Part shown: positions 24,886-33,665 of the stretch, piece by piece | Numbering within the stretch: the stretch's first letter is position 1 | Layout: each line of letters begins with the position of its first letter | Virus record (IMG/VR): IMGVR_UViG_3300034631_000024 | Location: 1 to 45,088 of that record | Strand: one strand, 5' to 3' | Source of the DNA: a virus | DNA length: 45,088 bases | Made by a program: the position numbers and the translations under genes | The notes under the pieces: model-generated | Told to the model about the DNA's origin: nothing | The model's input: only the letters and a program-made list of their open reading frames with translations | The model's database searches: none

Positions 24886-26615
24886 AGCTGTTCCAGTTCG
24901 ATTTCGAGGAGTCCGTGCTCCTCGTAAACAGACACGCCCGGCGCTTCCGGATTGGTGCTCATCACCGCAACCGCATCAAACAACGACATGGCGAGATCTA
25001 TCTTGGCGTCGCCCGCGTTCTGCTTTGTCGCGCGGATCGCCGTCGCTGTGGGCTCAATCTTGAGATTGCCGACGCACCAAGCCATCAGCCTGCTGCCACT
25101 ATGCAGAAGGGTGCCGTTGGCTAGTTTCCGCTCGGCCGTCTTGATGGCGTTCATCAGGGAGTAGCCTTGCGGCACGCCCATGAACTTGTCGTTTTCTTGA
25201 GTGATATCCACCTCGGCCAAAGCATCGACCAACTCACCCAAGCCGGCCGGGTCGACCGCAACGGTGTAAAGCAGCCCGAGCTCATCGATCTCGGTGATGA
25301 TCTCGACGATCTCAGAAATGTCGCTGAGCTCGTCATCGACGATCGTCAGCTCGCCGGCCTTCTCGAAATCTCGCAGGGTCTGCTCGATGCTCTGGCGGCG
25401 ATCGAGCACTCCGGAGTGGCACCACCCGTGCGACCACTGCAGCCACTTGCGCGTCTCGCGCACCCGGCCGAGCACTGTTAGGCCGAAAAGGTCATCCAGC
25501 CCGCCGCCATCAATGCCAACAACAACCACTTCGCAGCGATCGAGCAGAGACTGGAGGGCGGCGCGGCTATCAAGCGGAGCCATTTCGGAGTCTACCCGGC
25601 GCTCCCAGAACTCAGCGCCAGGCCAGCGGTCGGTCCGCAGACCAATGCCGATCTCCACATTGAAGTGCTGGGACGCCAGCAACGTCAAAGCCCCGATCCC
25701 CTCCCGCTCAGCACTCGTCAGCTGATCGGCGAGAAATTGCTCTCGGACCGATCGCCCGAAATTTGGGTTGATGAGCGGCCAGGTCCGTCGATCTTTCCAG
25801 CCGCCATCCTTGATGAGCTTTCGCGGCAGCTCGTAGAGGATCGGCAGCAGTGGCAGCTTGACCTTGCCGTCCCGCACATCGCGGGCTCGATGCAGCTCGC
25901 TCCGGAACACGCCGGCCGGCGGCTTCTTGCTCTGCGTGGTCGTCTGCAGCAGGAAACCATCGGGCCGCTTGCCCAGGGCGCCACGGATCTCGATGAAGAT
26001 CTCGGCCGCATTGCCCTTCTCGGCGAAGACGTGCGTTTCGTCGATCATCGTGCCCACCTGCTTGCCGCCGGTGATGACGTCCGTGTCGGCCGCCTTGATC
26101 TGCAGCGTCGCGCCAGTGTTGAAGTGCGTGATGGTGCGGATGTGGTTCTGCGCCCGAAAGATCTTGCTGAGCGCCGGGTCGAGAGCAATCGTGCCCTTGG
26201 CCTGGTTGAACGCGTACTCAGCAATCTTCATGGTCGGCGCGATCAGGTGATATTCCGCCTGCGGCCGTTCGTTCATGATCAGCGCCACGACCATGATGGC
26301 GCCGCCGTAGCTCGTTTTCGAATTGCCCTTTGGTACCAGGAGAAAGAACTCCTGGATCATCCGCTGCTTGGTCTCCGGGTCGAATGACCCGAATAGCGCC
26401 GCGACCAGCGGGAACACCCACTCACCACAAGCCTCCGCCATGGTCGGCGTGCCCGGAATGTCTGGAATGCGCAGCCGCTTGAAAATCCGCAGCGCCTTCG
26501 CGACCTGGTCACTGAACAGCGGCAGGTCCGGCACCAGCGAGGTACCGGAGAGAATGCGGCTTTCCCAATCGAGGCAGGACGTGTCCCAACCTTGGGCGAG
26601 CTCCTCGCTCAGCAT
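24882..26615 (-). CDS. terminase large subunit
   Basis: 577 residues. ATPase domain: Walker A-like VPKGNSKTS at 94-102, and Walker B GTMIDETHVF with D192-E193. The coupling motif TTTQSKK lies near 225. The RNase-H-like nuclease domain starts at VVVGIDGGGLDDLFGL (D369) and ends near AGDAKIDLAMSLFDAV with a further acidic residue. HK97-type TerL; cleaves and pumps the genome into proheads. TGATG overlap with terS. Confidence 0.93.
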   Translation of the reverse strand: MLSEELAQGWDTSCLDWESRILSGTSLVPDLPLFSDQVAKALRIFKRLRIPDIPGTPTMAEACGEWVFPLVAALFGSFDPETKQRMIQEFFLLVPKGNSKTSYGGAIMVVALIMNERPQAEYHLIAPTMKIAEYAFNQAKGTIALDPALSKIFRAQNHIRTITHFNTGATLQIKAADTDVITGGKQVGTMIDETHVFAEKGNAAEIFIEIRGALGKRPDGFLLQTTTQSKKPPAGVFRSELHRARDVRDGKVKLPLLPILYELPRKLIKDGGWKDRRTWPLINPNFGRSVREQFLADQLTSAEREGIGALTLLASQHFNVEIGIGLRTDRWPGAEFWERRVDSEMAPLDSRAALQSLLDRCEVVVVGIDGGGLDDLFGLTVLGRVRETRKWLQWSHGWCHSGVLDRRQSIEQTLRDFEKAGELTIVDDELSDISEIVEIITEIDELGLLYTVAVDPAGLGELVDALAEVDITQENDKFMGVPQGYSLMNAIKTAERKLANGTLLHSGSRLMAWCVGNLKIEPTATAIRATKQNAGDAKIDLAMSLFDAVAVMSTNPEAPGVSVYEEHGLLEIELEQL

Positions 26616-27100
26616 CAGTTCACGACGCCCGGGATCAGGTCATCGCCCCAATCCCCACTTTCGGCGGCTGCGGCTTCTGCGTCGCGCAGCGCCTGTTCCT
26701 TCTTGCCCAGCTTCTCCTGCTTGGGCGCAGTTTCCCGTCGCCGGCTGGTATCAGCTCCAAACGAGCTCGCAAGCTCGGCTATGTCATGGCGGTCAACCCG
26801 CTTAGCGAGCTCCTTGTTGGCCCCGACATCTCCGGCGACTGCCTTCTCGTACAGTGCCGCCCAGAGCTGCATGTCGAGTTGGAGCCGGGCAACCTTGCGC
26901 TGGCTGAGCTGCTGCAAATAATGCTTCCGCAGGGTCGGCTGCGACAACCCCAGAGCCTTGGCTATCTCCGCATTGGTCTTTCCGAAGACCAGCATCATCA
27001 TGATTTTGTTGCGATTTTCGTCAGTCGGCACATGCTCCGGCCGCCCCGCGTCGCGCGGCTCCGGCATTGGCCAGCCAAAGAGGTTCTGATTTTCGGACAT
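26615..27100 (-). CDS. terminase small subunit-like protein
   Basis: 161 residues from the ATG at 27100. An upstream extension to 27301 reads like non-coding sequence overlapping the HNH gene. A helix-turn-helix at about 37-58 (TNAEIAKALGLSQPTLRKHY) fits recognition of the packaging site. A helical oligomerisation part follows (WAALYEKAVAGDVGANKELA) and a charged tail (EKLGKKEQALRDAEAAAAES). Located just before terL. Confidence 0.8.
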   Translation of the reverse strand: MSENQNLFGWPMPEPRDAGRPEHVPTDENRNKIMMMLVFGKTNAEIAKALGLSQPTLRKHYLQQLSQRKVARLQLDMQLWAALYEKAVAGDVGANKELAKRVDRHDIAELASSFGADTSRRRETAPKQEKLGKKEQALRDAEAAAAESGDWGDDLIPGVVN

Positions 27101-27143
27101 CGCGAAAAAAATCTCCGAATGCGACCCCAAGTGGTTGGAGGGT

Positions 27144-27536
27144 CTAGGGGTTCTGAACTTTCGACCCCCCCTCCCCTTCGGGCGTCTCGCCCATGCGGCG
27201 CGCCCGTTCTCGCAGGGTCTTACGGGTGTGCGACGAGCCGCAGCGGCCCATGACATTGGCCGGGTCGAGCGCCGCGCCCCCATCTCGCAGCTCGACGACA
27301 TGGTCGAAGAAGATGCGCTGCCCCAGCCGGTGATCGGCGGCGCAGTCAGGATCCTCGCAGCAATGTCCTTGCTTGATGATGAGCATCGGCCAGCGCTCCT
27401 CCTTGAGGAACTGGCAGAGCTCGCGCCACTCGGGCGTCAGGTAGAAGGGATCGGTCTCTTTGACCCGGGGCATCTGCACCCGTCGAAGGTCCCGCGTGCT
27501 CACCCGAGGGCGCATCGTCGTCACCCGCATGGCCAC
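27144..27536 (-). CDS. HNH endonuclease next to terminase
   Basis: 130 residues. The motif is FDHVVELRDGG (DH), then DPANVMGRCGSSHTRKTLRE (N and H), an HNH nuclease core. Zn-ribbon-like cysteines lie in HCCEDPDCAADH and RCG. HNH proteins of this kind lie beside terminase genes in cos-packaging phages and are needed for cos cleavage in HK97-type phages. Start is GTG at 27536 or ATG at 27530; neither has a strong ribosome site. Confidence 0.82.
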   Translation of the reverse strand: MAMRVTTMRPRVSTRDLRRVQMPRVKETDPFYLTPEWRELCQFLKEERWPMLIIKQGHCCEDPDCAADHRLGQRIFFDHVVELRDGGAALDPANVMGRCGSSHTRKTLRERARRMGETPEGEGGSKVQNP

Positions 27537-27552
27537 ACCCCAGAAACACGAA

Positions 27553-27577
27553 AGGCGCCCCGGTTGCCCGTGCGCCT
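27553..27577 (-). terminator. possible terminator between early and late genes
   Basis: AGGCGC (27553-27558) pairs with GCGCCT (27572-27577), with further CGG/CCG pairing inside. On the minus strand it is followed by TTTCGTGTTT. It would separate the replication-side transcript from the packaging and structural operon, though the U run is interrupted. Confidence 0.4.
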
Positions 27578-27619
27578 GTCTGAAGACCTGTTTTGTTGTG
27601 GTGAAGCTATGTCAAAGTT

Positions 27620-28234
27620 TTACCTCACGTCAACCGATTCGAGATCGACGTAGTGGATTACCCTTGGAGCATCGTTCCAAGGCTCAGCTGAGCGAGATGG
27701 CCCGGTCACATCCCAGCCGACGAGACGCCCCTGCAATCGACGCTGCAGATCCTTCAGCGCCTCCCACCAGGTCACGTACTGCATGCGGATCAGATCCAGA
27801 TCGCTCGGCATGTAACCCTGATAGGTGTACTCCCAGCCCAGCAGCCCTCGACATTGTGCCGGGTCCTGCCAGCGCTTCTTGTGGTTGCCCTTGCGATCGA
27901 GCACCGGCACCCACTGGCCAATACCATCCTCGCCCCATTCGATCGGCGCCATGCTGCGCCCCGCCGCGACCACCAGGGCCGCGGCTTCGATCGGCAGCGC
28001 ATCGATAGCCGCGGCTGCCCGCTGGGCATCCGGTGACACCTTGTGCGATGAGCTTCCACCGCCATCCACCCGCGTCCCGACCGAGAGATAGGCCTCGATC
28101 CGCTCGGTCGCCGACATGCCACCGGCCAGCTGGCGCAACTCCCGAGCGATACCACTGCCCCGACTGACATCAGCATGTTGCTTGGCCAGTGCCCATACCA
28201 CGAGGTTTTCAATGTCGATCTTCACTTTCGCCAT
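27620..28234 (-). CDS. hypothetical phage protein
   Basis: 204 residues from the ATG with AGGAGG six bases upstream, a much better start than the open frame to 28396 that crosses the iterons. Soluble, with helices (ENLVVWALAKQHADV, RRLQGRLVGWDV). There is a Trp-rich tail region (WQDPAQCRGLLGWEYTYQGY, YVTWWEALKDL). No family recognised; its place between origin-like DNA and the packaging genes would suit a late regulator or replication accessory protein. Confidence 0.65.
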   Translation of the reverse strand: MAKVKIDIENLVVWALAKQHADVSRGSGIARELRQLAGGMSATERIEAYLSVGTRVDGGGSSSHKVSPDAQRAAAAIDALPIEAAALVVAAGRSMAPIEWGEDGIGQWVPVLDRKGNHKKRWQDPAQCRGLLGWEYTYQGYMPSDLDLIRMQYVTWWEALKDLQRRLQGRLVGWDVTGPSRSAEPWNDAPRVIHYVDLESVDVR

Positions 28235-28608
28235 AGCCGCCTCCTTTCCTAAGACCTCTTTCTTCTCGCGAGGGTTAGCGAGGGTTGGTTGATAACCATC
28301 GACCGGTAAGAACCTAAGGAAACGGGCCGTGAGCGACGGTGGAGAGGGTGGCGAGGGTATTTCCTCTATGCACATAGACCAGATCGGCCCCCGCACCCCT
28401 CCCCTTTACTTGTATCGTCGAACAACCCTCGCGACCCTCGCAGAATTGGCGCAACACGCTGTTTTCACTGTTGTTTTTAGGTTGCGAGCGTTGCATTGCA
28501 ACCGTCGCTAACCTCTCGCAACCCTCGTGTCGCGCGCGTCAGCGCGGCGAGGGTTGCGACTTCCAATTTGCTTATCCTGAAGGGGGTGCGGGGCGCGCAA
28601 AAGCGCGG
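28235..28608. other. iteron cluster, candidate replication origin
   Basis: This 374-bp gap carries GCGAGGGTT repeated in both orientations. Direct copies are at 28268-28276, 28278-28286 and 28547-28555, and 28351-28358 holds GCGAGGGT. Inverted copies are at 28424-28432, with variants at 28433-28441 (GACCCTCGC) and 28520-28527 (AACCCTCG). The first pair is exactly 10 bp apart. It also holds GTTGCGAG...CTCGCAAC (28481-28488 / 28515-28522) and TTGCATTGCAA. It directly follows the primase-helicase gene. No convincing gene lies inside. Confidence 0.6.
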
Positions 28609-30408
28609 CTAAAGGCCCGAATCGGGCATCCAGCCAGGATCGCCGGCAGGGGGCTGCGGGGGTGCGGGGCGCGGATCTGCGACGCTGGGGACATCGCCCA
28701 GTCTCACGTCGAGATAGCTATAGGTGCGGCCCTTTTTCTTCTTGATGCCCAGCGCATTAAGCCGCAGACCGAAGGCCGTCTGCTGATAGGGTTTGAGACC
28801 GTTGGCCTCGCACCATTTGGTATAGGCGACATACATGTCGCTCGCGTTGACTTCGTAGCCGGGCTTGGAGACCAGGCACGATTCCACGAAAATGCCGACG
28901 GGGTCGCGTTCCTCGCGATAGTCCTCAGTGAATGCCTTCACTGTCGACGGGATGTAAGGGGTCAGACCTGCTGACAGGTAGAGCATCAGCCCGTCCAAAA
29001 GCCAATTGAGGATGCCCGGTCGCTCAGCGTCGAACATCTTCATCATATCGCCGAACGGCCGGCGCTCGCCCTCCGGTACCGTATAGCCCCAGGGAATGAT
29101 CTTGAGGCGGCGCCAGATGCCATAGTCCGTGCCACTGACGCTGGGCATGTCATTGCCACTCATGTTGGTGACAAAGATGGGGTCGAACTCAAAGAACTCC
29201 TTTTGCAGGAAGCGCGCGACCATCTTGGTGCCGCCTGAGGCGGCCTTGATCATGTTCTCTTTGAGACCGATGCCACGCGGGAGCTCTTCGACCGTCACAT
29301 AGCGGCTGTTGACCAGGCGAGCGATATCAGGGCTGGCCTGCTGTCCCTGCTTCTGCTGGTCGCCAGTGAAGGTTTCCGGTGACACCACTGCACGGTAGCC
29401 GCCGGCCATCCGACCAAGCGCTTCAATGAACACCGACTTTCCGTTGGCGCCCGAACCGTAATGGAAGAAAACGACTTGCTCATCATTGCCACCGATCAGC
29501 AGGGCATAGGCCTGCCCCACCTGCAGGAATGTGCGCATCACGGGATCAGGTTGCACCGTTTCCAAGAACTTGAGGAACTGGGGGCACTCTGCCTGGGGAT
29601 CATATGCGACATCGGCAACCCGGGTGATCATGTCGTCACGATCGGGATGGTCTGCGAATTCGATGTGGCCGGCCAGTCGCTCACTGCCCTCTTCCCGCTC
29701 CGGATCCGGAACGCGCGAGAAGGTCAGTGTGCCGTTTAGCACATTGAACTTCATATGGTTGGCGTCGAGCACCTTGGGATCGACTGCCTTCATGCTGGCC
29801 GCCTGCGCGACCATGGCAACGGTCCGCCCGCGGTTCCCTGAGGTAACCGCAAAGTTGCGACGCTTCGACTTCCGCTCTGCCAGGGCGTCGCGGAGGCTCT
29901 CGCCTGTTTTGACCAGCTTCTTTTCAGCAGCGCTGCGCTCGTCGATCGGCTTTTTCTCGGCAGCTTCCGCCGCCGCGAGCAGTTTGATGGCGCCCGGCGA
30001 GTGCTCGAGCACCAGGGCTTCGAGCTTAATCTTGTCCACCACGTACTGCCCGCGCAAGAGCACCTCGAGCTCGGCATCATCACGCACCCAATGCGTGCTC
30101 CGGAACACGAGCCAGCCCATGCCCGGTACATAGGCGAGATCGAGGCCGAACCAGTAGATGAGACGGCGGGCGTTATCGCGGTCGTTCTGGTCATAGCGCG
30201 CACAGAACCGTGCGCCCTCCAGCTCGACGGGGTCATGGTCGATCGGCTTGCCATCTTCATCGAGCGACTCTGGAGGTGGCGCCGGACGGCCGTCGCCGGC
30301 AGGTTCATCGCCTTTGCCGCCATCGACGACGGTGAGCGTCACCTGCCGCTTGCGCTGCATCGCCTTCTTGACCGCTTCGGTCTTTAGGTCCTCGGGGGTA
30401 TCAGTCAC
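28609..30408 (-). CDS. P4/D5-type primase-helicase
   Basis: 599 residues. The central part is a superfamily 3-like helicase: Walker A HYGSGANGKSVFIEALG near residue 318, TVEELPRGIGLKENMIKAAS, then MVARFLQKEFFEFDPIFVTN, and an arginine-finger-like GIWRRLKIIPW. Upstream lies the D5_N region (CPQFLKFLETVQPDP). The C-terminus has the D5-type winged helix (YVAYTKWCEANGLKPYQQTA, then FGLRLNALGIKKKKGRTYSY). It should unwind the phage origin. GTG start overlaps the previous stop (GTGA). A related winged helix stands alone in the gene at 38754. Confidence 0.9.
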   Translation of the reverse strand: MTDTPEDLKTEAVKKAMQRKRQVTLTVVDGGKGDEPAGDGRPAPPPESLDEDGKPIDHDPVELEGARFCARYDQNDRDNARRLIYWFGLDLAYVPGMGWLVFRSTHWVRDDAELEVLLRGQYVVDKIKLEALVLEHSPGAIKLLAAAEAAEKKPIDERSAAEKKLVKTGESLRDALAERKSKRRNFAVTSGNRGRTVAMVAQAASMKAVDPKVLDANHMKFNVLNGTLTFSRVPDPEREEGSERLAGHIEFADHPDRDDMITRVADVAYDPQAECPQFLKFLETVQPDPVMRTFLQVGQAYALLIGGNDEQVVFFHYGSGANGKSVFIEALGRMAGGYRAVVSPETFTGDQQKQGQQASPDIARLVNSRYVTVEELPRGIGLKENMIKAASGGTKMVARFLQKEFFEFDPIFVTNMSGNDMPSVSGTDYGIWRRLKIIPWGYTVPEGERRPFGDMMKMFDAERPGILNWLLDGLMLYLSAGLTPYIPSTVKAFTEDYREERDPVGIFVESCLVSKPGYEVNASDMYVAYTKWCEANGLKPYQQTAFGLRLNALGIKKKKGRTYSYLDVRLGDVPSVADPRPAPPQPPAGDPGWMPDSGL

Positions 30409-31577
30409 TCTTTCACCCGCACCAGGTCGTTGAGATCGCCCCCGCCATCGGGCGGTTCGATGAAAGCAGTTTGAAGCGGCGGCAAGCCGGGGTTGCGTTC
30501 GCGCGCCTGCCGGCGCCGGATCAGCGCGCGCAGCAGCCCACGGATCAGCTTCTCATTGGTGTTGCGCTCAGCCTTTTCCGTCTCGCCGAGATAGACCAGC
30601 TCTTCGCACCAGTCTGGCGGCTGCCAACAGTCGAGATCATCAAGGTCCGGCAAATCCTGCCGCAGCTTGCCGGCATCATCACGCCGCGCCCGCCCGACCA
30701 TGTTGCCGATATCGACGCCTGCCCAGTAAGCGGTGTCGGGCTCGAAATTGCACGCCAGCGGCGTGAGGGTGGTTTCGATTCCCTCACCCATGATGATGCG
30801 GCGCGGGCTCTCGGGCGTGTAGAGCCGGATAGCTCCGCCCTGCTTGATACCCCAAGTCTTCTTTGTTTCCAGCGGCTTGCCAGTGTCGGGGTGCGCCATC
30901 TGCAGGCGCCCCTTGGGACTGTCGAGATCCAACCAGGTGCGGTGCACGGCGCCGAAATGGCCGTCAGGCATCTGGATCGGCGCCAGCATGGCAGGCACCT
31001 TGGCGAGCTGCACCCAGGCCCTTTCTTTGGTGCGATCCATGTAGGGCAGTGCGTCGTGCTGGGCGAGCCGGATCTGCTCGAAGACCAGCATAAGATCCGA
31101 GGTCATCAGCCCCCGGATCCGCAGATATTCCAGCACCAGCACGCGCCGCGGATCCTTCGATCGCGACTTCCAAATCTCGTAACCTTCCCGCCGGGCCTTC
31201 TGCCGGCATTGCTCAGCATCGGCCGCGCGCTGCGCCTCGGCTTCTTCGTTCTGGCGCCGGATCTCGGCAGCCCTCACGGGATCAAAGGGCGCATCGGCCT
31301 TGCGGCCGGTGATGATCTCGCAGGCCTCTGTGAAAGCGACCTGTTGCGTCTCCATAACCAGCTTGATCGCGCCCTCGCCGGCGATATCGCACTGCCGGCA
31401 GCGGAATACGTTCTTTTTGGTGTGGATCGAGAACCGGTCAGTGCCGCCGCAGACGGGGCATGGCCCGGCGCGATCGAGGCCGGGCGACAGCTTCCAGCCT
31501 TGTCGCTTGGCCCAGCTTTCGCAGGACGTCTGCAGTGCTTCATCACGCAATGCCGCTAGGTGGTCGGGCAGGCTCAT
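30405..31577 (-). CDS. DNA primase with CHC2 zinc finger and Toprim domain
   Basis: 390 residues from the ATG at 31577 (ATGA overlap); the longer frame to 31712 is not supported. Zn finger: C40-P-V-C43, H52, C60-R-Q-C63 (CPVCGGTDRFSIHTKKN). Toprim core: IIMGEGIETTLTPLA near 262-276, WAGVDIGNMVG, and a late acidic DLNDLV. Synthesises RNA primers together with the helicase encoded downstream. Confidence 0.9.
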   Translation of the reverse strand: MSLPDHLAALRDEALQTSCESWAKRQGWKLSPGLDRAGPCPVCGGTDRFSIHTKKNVFRCRQCDIAGEGAIKLVMETQQVAFTEACEIITGRKADAPFDPVRAAEIRRQNEEAEAQRAADAEQCRQKARREGYEIWKSRSKDPRRVLVLEYLRIRGLMTSDLMLVFEQIRLAQHDALPYMDRTKERAWVQLAKVPAMLAPIQMPDGHFGAVHRTWLDLDSPKGRLQMAHPDTGKPLETKKTWGIKQGGAIRLYTPESPRRIIMGEGIETTLTPLACNFEPDTAYWAGVDIGNMVGRARRDDAGKLRQDLPDLDDLDCWQPPDWCEELVYLGETEKAERNTNEKLIRGLLRALIRRRQARERNPGLPPLQTAFIEPPDGGGDLNDLVRVKE

Positions 31578-32176
31578 ACGGCGGCAACCCCATCGATGTT
31601 GCCGTGCTGCACGGTGAAGGTGTAGGCGGCGACCCAAGGATTCGCCTCCCACGAGCCTAGGCCATTGATGCTGTTCCAGAGTTGCGCATAGCCCAGAACA
31701 TAGGACCGACACCCGATGTCGCTTTCGTCGATGTATCCGGCGGCCTCTGCACCTTCGGCCTGCGCATCCGCCTCGCTGATGTCTTGCAGCCGCTCCACCC
31801 GCACATCGGTGACGGTGAGCGTTAGGCGCGATGCCCAGCGCGGCATGTGGATGGAGGGAACACTGTTGCGCTCACGACGCCATTGAGTGAGCGGCCAAAC
31901 ATCCTTCCCGTCAGCGGCATACCCTAGCCACCTGACGCACTGATCATTGCTCTTGATCGTGAGGCTTTCGCGAACGTAGAGCCGATCATCTGGTGAGATG
32001 CGCAGCTTGAGGCTCTCGAAGTGGTCGGCACTGTTGAAGCGCCAGCCGTGGAAGGCGTCATAGACGATCTCAGTCGCCCATTCCGGCAACTTGATTGCGC
32101 GCCGCGTCTGCGCCTTGTTGCCAGCGAGCAGGGCGCGGACCATGGGGCCGGAAAAGAGAATGGGCTTGTCGCTCAT
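31574..32176 (-). CDS. ASCH-like phage protein
   Basis: 200 residues. Opening KPILFSGPMVRALLAGNKAQ plus TRR, then DDRLYVRESL, SIHMPRWASRLTLTVTDVRV and ERLQDISEADAQAEG, ending NPWVAAYTF. This set marks a widespread phage family with an ASCH-type (PUA-like) fold thought to bind RNA or modified bases; biochemical role unproven. Coupled on both sides by ATGA. Confidence 0.75.
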   Translation of the reverse strand: MSDKPILFSGPMVRALLAGNKAQTRRAIKLPEWATEIVYDAFHGWRFNSADHFESLKLRISPDDRLYVRESLTIKSNDQCVRWLGYAADGKDVWPLTQWRRERNSVPSIHMPRWASRLTLTVTDVRVERLQDISEADAQAEGAEAAGYIDESDIGCRSYVLGYAQLWNSINGLGSWEANPWVAAYTFTVQHGNIDGVAAV

Positions 32177-33195
32177 GCCGGCACCGGGAAACTATTGTGA
32201 ATAATGCCATCGAGGTGGCGACCTGCTCGGCGCTTACCCATGCGCCAAAGATCCGGCTCGTCATCTAGGTGCATTTCCTCGCTGGCACGCACTGAGACGG
32301 CTCCGAAGTGCCAACCCGGGTTGGTCCAGTCTTCATCATAAAAGGTAGCGACGCGCTCAGTGCTCGTTTGGACGCGGTTTGCTGACTCCCCCGGTGCCCA
32401 CTCCCCCCACTGCTTCAACAGAAAGGGCACGCCGCCCTTGGCGCATTGATCACGTAGGGATCGGAACCAGTCGGGATGTGATGGGCGCGCCTTGGCGCCG
32501 CTCTCGCCCCCTGCGATGACCCAGTCGAGCCCAGAGCGCCCGCGCTCCCAATGCCCGAGCCCTCGCTGGCAGTTGTGAAGGGGGGGATATCCTTTGGAGC
32601 ACCATCCGCAGTCACCCCAGCATTCGACATCAAGGGCACCTTCACCGTGCCAAGCAGTGCCTAGGTCGATTGGCCCCAACAGCGGCTCGCAAGAGACGAA
32701 CCGCACGGCCGCATCATGCTGCAGCAGGTGCGGAATGTTCTGGTCAGCTCGCGTCTGATCCTCAACTGTAGTGCCGAGCCATACATGCCCTTTCACCTCA
32801 TCCCAGAAGACCGGCAGCATCTTGCCGATGTTCTGCGGGCGCTTGGTCAACAGCAGCCAGTCGAGGTCCGGCGTGTCGCGGATCAGTGCCCAGAGATCGA
32901 CCCGCCAGTCGTGAGGCACCTGATTGTCGAACACGTCCGCGAGTGAAGAGCAAAAGACCCTCCGCCGGCGCCCGTACTCCGCCTTGAACTTCGAAGCCGC
33001 ACGTTGCCACCGGTGCGGAAGCTGCCAGTTGACGAGCGAGGTGCGCGAGCGCTCACCGCCCCACTTCACGCGACCATGTCGCGTGTCCATCAGCGCTTCG
33101 GCATAGCAATGGTCGCAGGCCGGGCTGATCTTGGTGCAGCCGATCCAAGGATTAAAGGTGCTATCGCACCATTCGATAGAAGTGCGCTCGCTCAT
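32173..33195 (-). CDS. phage Gp37/Gp68 family protein (DUF5131)
   Basis: 340 residues from the ATG at 33195 (ATGA). The N-terminus is TSIEWCDSTFNPWIGCTKIS followed by PACDHCYAE: C20-x6-C27-x2-C30, a radical-SAM-like Cys cluster. Later blocks are RVFCSSLADVFDNQVP, LDWLLLTKRPQNI, HVWLGTTVEDQTRAD, FVSCEPLLGPIDL and WVIAGGESGAKARP, the hallmarks of the family. Common in phages and islands; its substrate is unknown. Confidence 0.88.
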   Translation of the reverse strand: MSERTSIEWCDSTFNPWIGCTKISPACDHCYAEALMDTRHGRVKWGGERSRTSLVNWQLPHRWQRAASKFKAEYGRRRRVFCSSLADVFDNQVPHDWRVDLWALIRDTPDLDWLLLTKRPQNIGKMLPVFWDEVKGHVWLGTTVEDQTRADQNIPHLLQHDAAVRFVSCEPLLGPIDLGTAWHGEGALDVECWGDCGWCSKGYPPLHNCQRGLGHWERGRSGLDWVIAGGESGAKARPSHPDWFRSLRDQCAKGGVPFLLKQWGEWAPGESANRVQTSTERVATFYDEDWTNPGWHFGAVSVRASEEMHLDDEPDLWRMGKRRAGRHLDGIIHNSFPVPA

Positions 33196-33665
33196 GCCGG
33201 AACCGCCTCCCGAAAATAACCTTCGCCCTGGAGCAACTTGAGCAGGCGCCGGGCCTGCTTCTGTGCCGAGGCATCGACGGCGGCGACGGCGGTCCATTCA
33301 GCCACGGCCGGCAGGATCTCCTCGAGCGCGCGATCGAGGGGCCCGCCCTCCGCCAGGCGGAACAGGCCTTGATCGCGCAGCATCTGAAACAGGTAAAAGA
33401 CCACCAGGCCGAACTTGCCGGCCTCGATCTGCTGCCGCTCGAACTCGGTGACTGCCTCCTGGTAGATCCGCCGCGACCGCCGCAGGATCTTGCCGCGCTG
33501 CTCGGACGTGAGGCCCACCAGCTCGGCCTCCATAGCTTCATCTAGCAGGGCAATGATCGCGGCGTTGTGCGGCGCATCGGGGTCGGCGACGCCATTGACC
33601 ATGACGCTCCAGAAGAACGAGCTGGGCAGGGTCGCTTCGGTGATCTGACGGTCGGAGCGATACAT
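33192..33665 (-). CDS. hypothetical early phage protein
   Basis: 157 residues from the ATG forming TGATG with the zinc-ribbon gene. Starts MYRSDRQITEATLPSSFFWS. Helical, with IYQEAVTEFERQQIEAGKFG and LVVFYLFQMLRDQGLFRLAE. No family recognised. Part of the coupled early operon. Confidence 0.6.
   Translation of the reverse strand: MYRSDRQITEATLPSSFFWSVMVNGVADPDAPHNAAIIALLDEAMEAELVGLTSEQRGKILRRSRRIYQEAVTEFERQQIEAGKFGLVVFYLFQMLRDQGLFRLAEGGPLDRALEEILPAVAEWTAVAAVDASAQKQARRLLKLLQGEGYFREAVPA

Noticed and set aside
28314-28511. Small frames on both strands in the iteron region
   Set aside because: No ribosome sites; composition follows the repeats, not coding sequence.
28268-28555. Possible CRISPR array (repeated GCGAGGGTT)
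   Set aside because: Repeats are only 8-9 bp, in both orientations and with uneven spacing; no cas genes. Fits iterons instead.
30471-31559. 362-codon + frame opposite the primase
   Set aside because: Shadow of the CHC2/Toprim gene, without motifs or ribosome site.
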